A stretch of 64,000 nt of DNA from Haloarcula sp. CBA1127 (GTDB taxonomy: Archaea; Halobacteriota; Halobacteria; Halobacteriales; Haloarculaceae): positions 1,426,001 through 1,490,000 of the forward strand of contig NZ_BCNB01000006.1 of assembly GCF_001485575.1 (NCBI RefSeq), written 5' to 3'. A program made the position numbers and the translations under genes. Every line of letters starts with the position of its first letter. Position 1 is the stretch's first letter. Under the pieces are notes generated by a model, which searched no databases, had not been told where the DNA came from, and worked only from the letters and a program-made list of their open reading frames with translations. Positions 8,150-15,549 of the stretch are shown in pieces.

Positions 8150-8899
8150 ATGAAGAGATCGGTCATCACACTCGGTTTGGTAGTTCTGGCGGCACTCAGT
8201 GTCTCGGGACTCGCAGGAGTAGCGGTCGAGGGGACGCTTGGTGCAGCCGCGACCCAGTCAGCACCGGTGGAATCCACGGAACCATCACCAGCAGCGACGC
8301 CCAGTGCAGAAAGTGCGTCACCGGCGACGCCGAGTAGCGAGGAGACTGCGGCCGGAGTGACGCAGTCCGCAGAATCTACCGCGACCCCGGACACGGCACA
8401 GACCACGCCAGCTGATTCGGGGACGGCTATCGATACGGCCCGCCTCGAAGACCGGCTTGTGGCGGCAATCAACGACCGACGTGGCAACCCGATTGCCAAC
8501 GACGCCGTCGACGGCTCCCTCTCGGATGAGACCAAAACTGGCCAGACGCTGTCAGCCATGGCCGGCAACCACAGTGAGCGAATGGCTGCACAGGGATTGG
8601 CCTCCCCGATTGCGAACGGGTCAGACACGACAGACCGGTACGCGGCCGCCGGACTGTCCGAGCAGTGCCGCCTCCGCCACGAAGGGAACGCGTACATCCG
8701 CCCGGTGACCGACCTCGAACTGGTCACGAGCGTCGACCCCAACGGCGCGAACGCGACGCGGGTCGCCGATACTGTCGCAGACCACTGGTTCGACCTCTCC
8801 GGCCCCCGTGACACGTTGTACGTGGCGAACGCGAACCACATCGGCGTCGGCGCGGCGACTGCCGACGGTGTCGTCTACATTACCGTAAATCTCTGCTGA
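8150..8899 (+). CDS. Secreted CAP (SCP/PR-1)-like domain protein
   Basis: A 249-residue exported protein. MKRSVITLGLVVLAALSVSG is a Sec-type signal peptide. A low-complexity Ser/Thr/Pro/Ala/Glu stalk follows to about residue 90, then a CAP-like domain with NHSERMAAQGL, GNAYIRP and, at the end, GVGAATADGVVYITVNLC. In canonical CAP domains a GENI motif and an S-G-H-R motif are expected. Here the second reads SGPRDT, so one conserved His is missing. The frame is open upstream to 8057, but the ATG at 8150 gives the signal peptide. Extracellular role unknown. Confidence 0.75.
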   Translation: MKRSVITLGLVVLAALSVSGLAGVAVEGTLGAAATQSAPVESTEPSPAATPSAESASPATPSSEETAAGVTQSAESTATPDTAQTTPADSGTAIDTARLEDRLVAAINDRRGNPIANDAVDGSLSDETKTGQTLSAMAGNHSERMAAQGLASPIANGSDTTDRYAAAGLSEQCRLRHEGNAYIRPVTDLELVTSVDPNGANATRVADTVADHWFDLSGPRDTLYVANANHIGVGAATADGVVYITVNLC

Positions 8900-8918
8900 G
8901 ATCTATCGACAAAGACTG

Positions 8919-10931
8919 TTACACCACTTTACGGACCGTGTCGGCGTTCCCTTCTGCGTCGACGACACGGAGCGCTACTTTCGTGCCAGACGACACACTT
9001 CTCTTCTCTAATATCTGGCCGTTCGCATCGTCGAAGATACCGTCGCCGTCGAGGTCCCACTCGTAGGCTGCGATGTCTCCCTGCGGACTGGACTGGCTGG
9101 CATCGAAATCCCATTTCCCGTTCGATTCTCCCCCGTTGGAGGTTATCGTGAAGTCCGCGTTCGGTTGCGCGTTCGTGTTCGCGCCGCCGGGGGTGACCGT
9201 GAACATCTTCGAATCGGTACCGCCACTCGATAGCTCGTAGGTGACGGTTATCGTGACGCTCTCTCCGGTCATATCTATCTCGGAAGAGCCAAAGAAGGTA
9301 TCCTGAATGAACTCGAACAGGTGGAATGTCGCCGTTGACGTATCGGACAGTACTGGGTTTGGACCGTTCAGGCTGCCATCACTGTCGACATCAACAGTCC
9401 GTGGGACATCTGTTCCGCCACCGAAGTCGGTATATCCGTTAGTGTCTGCCTGAATATATACTTCGTTCTCTTGTGGTGCTGGGTCACGGTCGTTGCTAAA
9501 GGTGTCACTGAGTCGGATTATATCGTCGTTAACCGGGTCGATTGCCACCGTCGTTATTGTGATCTCCTCGCCTAATTCATTGGTGACACTAAACTGGACG
9601 CCCCCATCAACGCCCCCATCAGTGTTCCCATTGCTGTTGAGGGCAATAGCGTCCTCGTTGTAGATGAGACCTGTGTTGCCGGACTCGCCCCCGGATCCTT
9701 GATTTGCCTCCGTCACCGTCACCTGCACCGTGACATCTTCAGGCGTCTCGCCATCGAACGAACCGTTGACCTCATCTAAGCTGAACTGGACGGTGTATGT
9801 TCCAGTTGCCATCGACTGGCCTGCCTCGTAGACGAACCTGACGCGACCGTCGCTGTCGGACGATTGTGTGTCCGTGGTAAGGGACCCAGCGTTGCTTCCA
9901 TCGACTGAGCCGTTAATTTCGATATCGCTTACAGGATTGTTGTACGCGTCCCGGGCTTCCAGTACAATCTCTTCGTCGTCGCCCTTCGCGACAGTAACAT
10001 CTTCACTGCCGACTGTCGTGAGGTACGCGTCACTTTCGTCGGTGTCGCCCGATCCGACGCCCGCTTTCGCCATTTTCAGGCGATACGTGGAGCCTCGTTC
10101 GAAAACGAGAGTGACGTTATAGAGCGAGCCCGGTCCCTCGGCTCCAGTGACACTCGCGACGTACTGTTCATTGCCTTTGTTGCCTGGATTCGGGTCGATT
10201 TCGTCGTCGAGAAGCACTCTCCACTCCGATGCCGGAAGTCGTGAGAGAAACGACACTGAGACGTTTGCTGTCGCCGTCGTATTTGTTACACGGACCGTTC
10301 GGGAGGACTGGGACTTTGGCTCTACGTCGACCGTAACCGAATCACTTGCCGAGCGGCTCATCGACCCGTTGAGTGCGACGAGCGTGATGTCGCGCCCGTC
10401 GACCATCGCCTGTTCCGAGAGCGTGATGTTCCCCTCGCGGAACTGGTTGTAGACGACCGAGTGCTCGTAGACCGTTTCCGGGGCCTCTCCGTAGACGTTG
10501 TACTCCGGCTTGTAGGCGATGGCCCCCGTGTTGTAGTGCCGCGGTGTGGTTCCGTCCCAGTAATCTGCCGTCTCAGGGGTGCGTGCCTCGGCGTTGCGAA
10601 TCGTGAGGTTTTGGGACTCGTTGCTGGTCCCATCTGTGTACAGCAACCCCGACGGCGGCCCGGGATTCGTCGCCACCAGCCGACTCGGGTATCGCGTCCC
10701 CAGCTGGACCGAGACGGCTTGCTGGCTCGGCTGTCCCGGCACGGAGACGATGGCGTTTCGCAGGTCCTGCAACTGCGTCTGGACCTCCTGATTATGATTG
10801 AACTCCACCTCCTGGTTTTGCTCCGGGACGGCAAACGCCTGATACGAGGAGAAGGCGATGATAAGCACGCCGAACAGCAGTACAGCTCCGACCTGTACTG
10901 ACTGCGCGCGCTCATCGCCCGTGAAAGTCAT
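8919..10931 (-). CDS. Large surface protein with class III (pilin-type) signal and Ig-like domains
   Basis: A 670-residue exported protein. The N-terminus has ERAQSVQVGAVLLFG, a class III signal in which PibD would cut between Ala and Gln, leaving an archaellin/pilin-like hydrophobic helix. Residues about 45-200 resemble a domain common in haloarchaeal pilin-operon proteins. An Ig-like (Big_1-type) segment follows at roughly 305-410, with VTVAKGDDEEIVLEARDAY and YTVQFSLDEVNG. The C-terminus carries a PKD-like element, YEWDLDGDGIFDDA. Several N-glycosylation sequons (NVS, NIT, NGS) are present. It converges on the CAP gene. Likely cell-surface structure or adhesion (inference). Confidence 0.75.
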   Translation of the reverse strand: MTFTGDERAQSVQVGAVLLFGVLIIAFSSYQAFAVPEQNQEVEFNHNQEVQTQLQDLRNAIVSVPGQPSQQAVSVQLGTRYPSRLVATNPGPPSGLLYTDGTSNESQNLTIRNAEARTPETADYWDGTTPRHYNTGAIAYKPEYNVYGEAPETVYEHSVVYNQFREGNITLSEQAMVDGRDITLVALNGSMSRSASDSVTVDVEPKSQSSRTVRVTNTTATANVSVSFLSRLPASEWRVLLDDEIDPNPGNKGNEQYVASVTGAEGPGSLYNVTLVFERGSTYRLKMAKAGVGSGDTDESDAYLTTVGSEDVTVAKGDDEEIVLEARDAYNNPVSDIEINGSVDGSNAGSLTTDTQSSDSDGRVRFVYEAGQSMATGTYTVQFSLDEVNGSFDGETPEDVTVQVTVTEANQGSGGESGNTGLIYNEDAIALNSNGNTDGGVDGGVQFSVTNELGEEITITTVAIDPVNDDIIRLSDTFSNDRDPAPQENEVYIQADTNGYTDFGGGTDVPRTVDVDSDGSLNGPNPVLSDTSTATFHLFEFIQDTFFGSSEIDMTGESVTITVTYELSSGGTDSKMFTVTPGGANTNAQPNADFTITSNGGESNGKWDFDASQSSPQGDIAAYEWDLDGDGIFDDANGQILEKRSVSSGTKVALRVVDAEGNADTVRKVV

Positions 10932-10977
10932 GGCGATGAGTTGCGGAGACGGCGATAAAAACCTGACTGCCGAATTA

Positions 10978-11559
10978 TCAACTCTCGTCTTCTTCGACGA
11001 CTTCCGGGTCGCTCATTGCGGTCTGAAGACTGTCAAGTCCGTTGACCCACTCGGAGACGAGCCCGTATTCGAGGTTCTCAGCGACCTCCATCGGGAGCTC
11101 CGACCCGCCGATGATCTGCGTACCGGCTTGCACACAGTAGCCCAGCGCCGCATCGAGGTCCTCCTCCGCTTCCGCGTCCGCGGCGGCCTCGATGTAGTCG
11201 GTGATGGTCGCGTCGTCCGCGGGACCTTCAGCAACGAACTCCTCGGCCGCGTAGAACACGCACAAAAGCGAGGTCTGGACGCCGTCGATCAGCATCACGG
11301 TCTCCTCGTCGTCGATGTCGATGTCGTCGAGAACGATCTCTCGGACGCCGGTAAGCTCGTCGATGGTCGCCTCTTCGTCGAGCGGCCCGTCCTCGTAATC
11401 GGTGAGAATCTTCGCGACCGCGATCGCGGCGTCGTCCTGAAGGTTCAACAGAAGCCGTGCCGAATCCTCGTCTTCAGGGTCGACTTCTTCTTCCTCGATA
11501 CGGTCTAGCCAGTTCTGCCAGCGTTCTTCGGTGTAATACTCCCCCGGCGGAGTGCTCAT
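10978..11559 (-). CDS. DUF2150 family protein
   Basis: A 193-residue acidic soluble protein that I recognise as the haloarchaeal/euryarchaeal DUF2150 family. It starts MSTPPGEYYTEERWQNWL and has long helical stretches rich in Asp and Glu. There is no signal peptide or membrane segment. Function unknown. It lies upstream of, and in the same direction as, the surface protein gene, separated by 46 bp. Co-transcription is possible but not shown. Confidence 0.75.
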   Translation of the reverse strand: MSTPPGEYYTEERWQNWLDRIEEEEVDPEDEDSARLLLNLQDDAAIAVAKILTDYEDGPLDEEATIDELTGVREIVLDDIDIDDEETVMLIDGVQTSLLCVFYAAEEFVAEGPADDATITDYIEAAADAEAEEDLDAALGYCVQAGTQIIGGSELPMEVAENLEYGLVSEWVNGLDSLQTAMSDPEVVEEDES

Positions 11560-11739
11560 ATCACTCCGTTCGTCCCGTTGGGGATAGTAGTTTCGACCGG
11601 CGGCCGCTCCGCCGCGGCGTGTCTACCATCCAGAGCGAACAGTAAAATACGGATTCAGAGCCTGTGGGACATGTTATGTGGGATTATCGGATCGGCTATG
11701 TACTCCGGATATGTGTCACGGTCGCCTTCGAGAAACGTA

Positions 11740-11748
11740 CTTTTATCA
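11740..11748 (+). promoter_or_regulatory. TATA box for the small membrane protein gene
   Basis: CTTTTATCA lies 25-33 bp before the ATG at 11773, supporting that start and a leaderless transcript. Confidence 0.55.
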
Positions 11749-11772
11749 CCGCAGGGTGTGCTATGTAACACC

Positions 11773-12081
11773 ATGTCACAGCTGCAGCCGGTCCCGACTC
11801 GTGGCCGATCCCTCGACCCGGCCGCAGTCGCCGCGCTGGCCGAACGTGTCGGTCTGGTGCTGATAGCTGCGGCGCTGCCGGTCGCCGTCGGCGCATTCGC
11901 CGGGTTGGCCCTCACTGCCGGGTCGCTCTCGGCCGCGAGCGATGCTGCGACCGCCGCGATGAGCGGGCCACTGACAACAGAGCAGGGGCTGTCCTGGCTG
12001 TTCTACGTCAGCACGCTCGGGACCGCACTGGGATGCTGGGTTCTCGGACTGGGGCTCCTTCTCGACGGTCTCGATCTGTAG
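11773..12081 (+). CDS. Small two-helix membrane protein, function unknown
   Basis: A 102-residue protein with two hydrophobic helices (about residues 22-52 and 70-98) joined by a short Ala/Ser-rich loop. No family is recognised. The frame is open back to 11578, but the ATG at 11773 follows a good TATA box and gives a compact protein. It converges on the MscS gene with only 1 bp between the stop codons. Confidence 0.65.
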   Translation: MSQLQPVPTRGRSLDPAAVAALAERVGLVLIAAALPVAVGAFAGLALTAGSLSAASDAATAAMSGPLTTEQGLSWLFYVSTLGTALGCWVLGLGLLLDGLDL

Positions 12082-12082
12082 G

Positions 12083-13306
12083 TCAGCCGTCGCCGTCCGG
12101 ACGCATCTCCACGCCGCCTTCCAGCGCCTCCTCGTCCGCCGCGTCCACGCGGTTCGAGAGGGTCCGCTGTGGGAACGGGATGGAGATGTCTTCCTCGTCG
12201 AAGGTAGCTTTCACACCCCGGACGACTGCCGAGATGGCGCGCCACTTCCGCGGCGGTGTCGGGTGATCGATCCAGAACCGGAGTTCCATCACCACAGCGG
12301 AGTCCCCGAAGTCCTTCGGAACGACGTCCGGCGTCGGTGAATCGACGACGTGTTCGATGTCGGCCATCGCCTCGCGGGCGAGGTCCATCGCCCGGTCAAC
12401 GTCAGTGTCGTAGTCCACACCAATGTCGACCGTGAGGCGCAACAGCCCCTTGCGACTGCGGTTCGTCACCGCGCGGTCGCTCACGCGGTCGTTCGGAATG
12501 ATAACGAACTCGCCGTCGAAGTTCTCCAGCCGTGTGTTGAAGATGGTGATATCGGTCACGATCCCTTCCTGGTCGCCGACGAGCACCCAGTCGCCGATGG
12601 TGAACGGGCGGGAAAACATCAGGACGAAGCCGGCGATGAGCGAACCGAGCGTCTGTCTGGCGGCCAGACCGACAACAATACCGAGGAACCCAGCCCCGAC
12701 GAGCAAGCCACTGAGATCGATGCCCCAGACGGCGAAGACCGTCGCACCGATAGTGACGAAGACGGTGACCTGCCCCAATCGGAGGAGGATCTCCTCCTGG
12801 TGTTCGGTGAAGCCGGTAACAGCCTGACTGAACCGGCCGATCCACCGCTGCATCTGGTCGGACAGGACAAAGGCCAGCATGACGAGAACGATCGTCTGTA
12901 TCGTCGCCAGTACTGACTGATCGCTCCCGTCGAGGTACGGCCCAACCGTCTGGACGATATCGAGAACGCCCCAGACGATGAGGAACGAGACGACGACGAG
13001 AACGACCATCGAGAACTGGGCGATCCGGAGAAACACGCCGCGGATGGTCGTCGGCGTGTAGTCGGCCATGACCTGCACCCAGTCGCCGGTCCGGTCAGCG
13101 GCGACGGCCCGGAGTCGGGAGAGGACTGCTGGAACGACGACGACACTGACAAGCAGGACGATCAAGAGGATGAGCGTCGCGACGAGTCGACCCTGCGCCG
13201 CGACCAACTGGTCCAGCGACCGCTGTAACACGGTAAAGAGTTCCAGAAGGCCTTCACCGGTATCGTTGGCCGCTGGCGTGGGCGTTGCCGTCCCCTGCAC
13301 AGCCAC
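12083..13306 (-). CDS. Mechanosensitive ion channel of the MscS family
   Basis: A 407-residue membrane channel that would release solutes on hypo-osmotic shock. Four or so N-terminal hydrophobic segments precede the MscS core. The pore helix is the Gly/Ala-rich LLVGAGFLGIVVGLAARQTLGSL. The beta domain follows with FTIGDWV and FNTRLENFDGEFVIIPND, then an alpha/beta C-terminal domain. It is longer than E. coli MscS (286) because of the extra N-terminal helices. The C-terminus is an acidic tail. Confidence 0.93.
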   Translation of the reverse strand: MAVQGTATPTPAANDTGEGLLELFTVLQRSLDQLVAAQGRLVATLILLIVLLVSVVVVPAVLSRLRAVAADRTGDWVQVMADYTPTTIRGVFLRIAQFSMVVLVVVSFLIVWGVLDIVQTVGPYLDGSDQSVLATIQTIVLVMLAFVLSDQMQRWIGRFSQAVTGFTEHQEEILLRLGQVTVFVTIGATVFAVWGIDLSGLLVGAGFLGIVVGLAARQTLGSLIAGFVLMFSRPFTIGDWVLVGDQEGIVTDITIFNTRLENFDGEFVIIPNDRVSDRAVTNRSRKGLLRLTVDIGVDYDTDVDRAMDLAREAMADIEHVVDSPTPDVVPKDFGDSAVVMELRFWIDHPTPPRKWRAISAVVRGVKATFDEEDISIPFPQRTLSNRVDAADEEALEGGVEMRPDGDG

Positions 13307-13400
13307 CTATCGCCGCCGTAGGAACTTGTGTCTTCGTCTTTGTGCGGCGGTCTGTACGGTGTCTGATACCGAAACAAAAAGCGACTGGTCGCGGTTCCCG

Positions 13401-14309
13401 TTAGACGCCGCGACCCTGCAGCTGCTCTTCTTCGTCTAGGTCCGCGTTCGCCTGGCCTTTCATCCCCTTGCCGGGGTTCTTTGCGATCTCCTTGAGCTGT
13501 TCGGGATCGTCGTAGTTGTTGACCGCCGCGACGACGGACTCGCCCATCGCCTGGGGGTTCTCCGCGCCGAAGATACCAGAACCGACGAAGATGCCGTCAC
13601 AGCCGTGTTGCATCATCAGTGCGGCGTCGGCGGGCGTCGCGATGCCGCCGGCCGCGAAGTTGACGACCGGCAGCCGGCCGCGGTCCGCCGTCTCGTGGAC
13701 GAGCCGGCGGGGCGCACCGTGTTCGCGGGCCCACTCGTCGCGCTCCTCGTAGGCCATCCCTTCGAGCATCCCGATGGAGCGTTGGATGTTCCGCTGGTGC
13801 GTGACAGCCTGATTCACATCACCAGTGCCTGCCTCGCCCTTCGTGCGAATCATTGCCGCGCCCTCGTCGATGCGGCGCAGCGCCTCGGCGAGGTTCCGGG
13901 CTCCGCAGACGAACGGTGCAGTGAACTCGCGCTTGTCGATGTGGTAGCGGTCGTCGGCCTGCGTCAGCACTTCTGACTCGTCGACCATATCCGCGCCAGC
14001 GGCTTCCAGAATCTGGGCCTCGGCAGTGTGGCCGATGCGGGCCTTGCCCATCACCGGAATCGACACTTCCTCGATGATCTCTTCGAGCTTGCTGGGGTCA
14101 GCCATTCGGGCGACACCGCCCCGCTTGCGGATGTCGGCCGGGACCGACTCTAGGTGCATCACGGCAACCGCGCCGGCGTCCTCGGCGATTCGGGCTTGCT
14201 CACGGTTGACGACGTCCATGATGACGCCGCCCTTCTGCATCTTCGCGAAGCCGCGCTTGACGAGGTCAGTCCCGCGACGGAGGTCCTCGAGGTCGGTCTC
14301 TTCAGTCAT
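13401..14309 (-). CDS. pdxS: Pyridoxal 5'-phosphate synthase subunit PdxS
   Basis: A 302-residue TIM-barrel synthase making pyridoxal phosphate from ribose 5-phosphate, glyceraldehyde 3-phosphate and ammonia delivered by the glutaminase PdxT. The N-terminal motif [13 protein letters not shown] supplies D32. The lysine forming the ribose imine is K89 in VMGKARIGH. The second lysine is K157 in [12 protein letters not shown]. Length and sequence are typical. pdxT is not in the window. Confidence 0.97.
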   Translation of the reverse strand: MTEETDLEDLRRGTDLVKRGFAKMQKGGVIMDVVNREQARIAEDAGAVAVMHLESVPADIRKRGGVARMADPSKLEEIIEEVSIPVMGKARIGHTAEAQILEAAGADMVDESEVLTQADDRYHIDKREFTAPFVCGARNLAEALRRIDEGAAMIRTKGEAGTGDVNQAVTHQRNIQRSIGMLEGMAYEERDEWAREHGAPRRLVHETADRGRLPVVNFAAGGIATPADAALMMQHGCDGIFVGSGIFGAENPQAMGESVVAAVNNYDDPEQLKEIAKNPGKGMKGQANADLDEEEQLQGRGV

Positions 14310-14475
14310 TACCCAGACTTAGGACTGGATTTACTTAACGCGTGTCCTTTCGCGGGACAGAACGCCGTTTGACCCACCCGCAGAGGACCCAATATCTGGC
14401 CAGTGACCACAATATTCTTTCGGGGACGGGGCTGAGACCACTACCGTTTTCATCGCGTCTCCCCACTGCATCGAC

Positions 14476-15243
14476 ATGGCTCCGGACGAGGGTGTCGGCG
14501 GGCGCATCGACGCGGCTGTCGCGCGGGTGTTCAGCCGGCGGCTCCCCGATACCGAGGGACTCCCGCGGTACGTCGCGCCGCTACCAGCGTGGCTGGAGAA
14601 CGTCGGGCTCAGACTCGCCTGGCCCATCGCGCTCGTCAATCTGGTCGGGACGCTGTTCGGCTTCTGGTACTACGCCGGCCGGCCGCTGAACACAGCGCCG
14701 CCGCTCGTGGAGGGCCAGCTCGGTGCGGCTCCGCTGGCTGCCTACCCGCTGATTCCGGACTCGCCCGTGGCAACGATGTTCATCGGGCTCTCACTGGTTG
14801 CCTGGCGGCTCGACTGGGACACGCAGTGGCTCCACATGCTCGGCTTCTTCGGCTGCATCAAGCTCGGCCTGTGGACGCCATACGTTCAGCTCGCTCTCAA
14901 CGGTCCCGGTGGCATTCCGCTGTGGCTCTACTGGTTCCTGATTCTGAGCCATCTGGCGATGGCCACCGAGGCATTTCTCATCCACCGCTACGCGAGCTTC
15001 TCGGTCATGTCCGTCGCCGTCGCGGTGTTCTGGTACGGCTTCAACGACGTGGTCGATTACTTCGTCCCGATTCTGGACGGCCCCCACCACACCTGGCTCC
15101 GGGCTGAGCCGCTGGTCACGGGCGGGTTTGACCACACGGTGCTCGCCCACGACCTCGCGGCGGGCTGGGCGGTCGTGTTGACGCTCCTGGCGACGTTTCT
15201 CGCACTGGCGACGCGCGTAGAGAAGGTAAAACGGCAGGCGTGA
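14476..15243 (+). CDS. DUF1405 family membrane protein
   Basis: A 255-residue integral membrane protein with about six hydrophobic helices. The start of the conserved region, LAWPIALVNLVGTLFGFWYY, and the aromatic-rich loops match the DUF1405 family of archaea and Firmicutes. Function unknown. It stands alone, flanked by a divergent pdxS and by a convergent small gene. Confidence 0.85.
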   Translation: MAPDEGVGGRIDAAVARVFSRRLPDTEGLPRYVAPLPAWLENVGLRLAWPIALVNLVGTLFGFWYYAGRPLNTAPPLVEGQLGAAPLAAYPLIPDSPVATMFIGLSLVAWRLDWDTQWLHMLGFFGCIKLGLWTPYVQLALNGPGGIPLWLYWFLILSHLAMATEAFLIHRYASFSVMSVAVAVFWYGFNDVVDYFVPILDGPHHTWLRAEPLVTGGFDHTVLAHDLAAGWAVVLTLLATFLALATRVEKVKRQA

Positions 15244-15279
15244 CCGGCGCTGTCCTCCGATGGCGGTTCCGGTAGCGTT

Positions 15280-15456
15280 TCAGGTCGTAAACCCGTCCTC
15301 TGCCTCGCGCTCGTCGAGGACCCACTCCAGTTCCTCGATAGCGCGCAGGATGGCGACCTCGGCCTCGTCTTCTAGCTCGGTCGACGGCGGGTCGTGCTTG
15401 TCGTACTCGTCCTGCAGCGCCTCGATGCGGTCCCGAATCCGCTCCTCTGTTCGCAT
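15280..15456 (-). CDS. Small acidic coiled-coil-like protein, 58 aa
   Basis: A short gene easily missed by length filters. The predicted protein begins MRTEERIRDRIEALQDEYDK and ends EDGFTT. Nearly the whole chain is charged and helical with heptad-like spacing of Ile, Leu and Val, so a small dimeric coiled coil is plausible. Codon use (GC-rich third positions) matches neighbouring genes. Function unknown. It is transcribed in the same direction as valS and lies 93 bp downstream of it. Confidence 0.65.
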   Translation of the reverse strand: MRTEERIRDRIEALQDEYDKHDPPSTELEDEAEVAILRAIEELEWVLDEREAEDGFTT

Positions 15457-15549
15457 GGTTCAAATGACCGGACCCGCAGGTCTTGATGCTACTGGTCCCG
15501 GCGATGGGTGCGAACGCAGTGAGTCTGTGACAGAAAAAACGCAGCGAGC

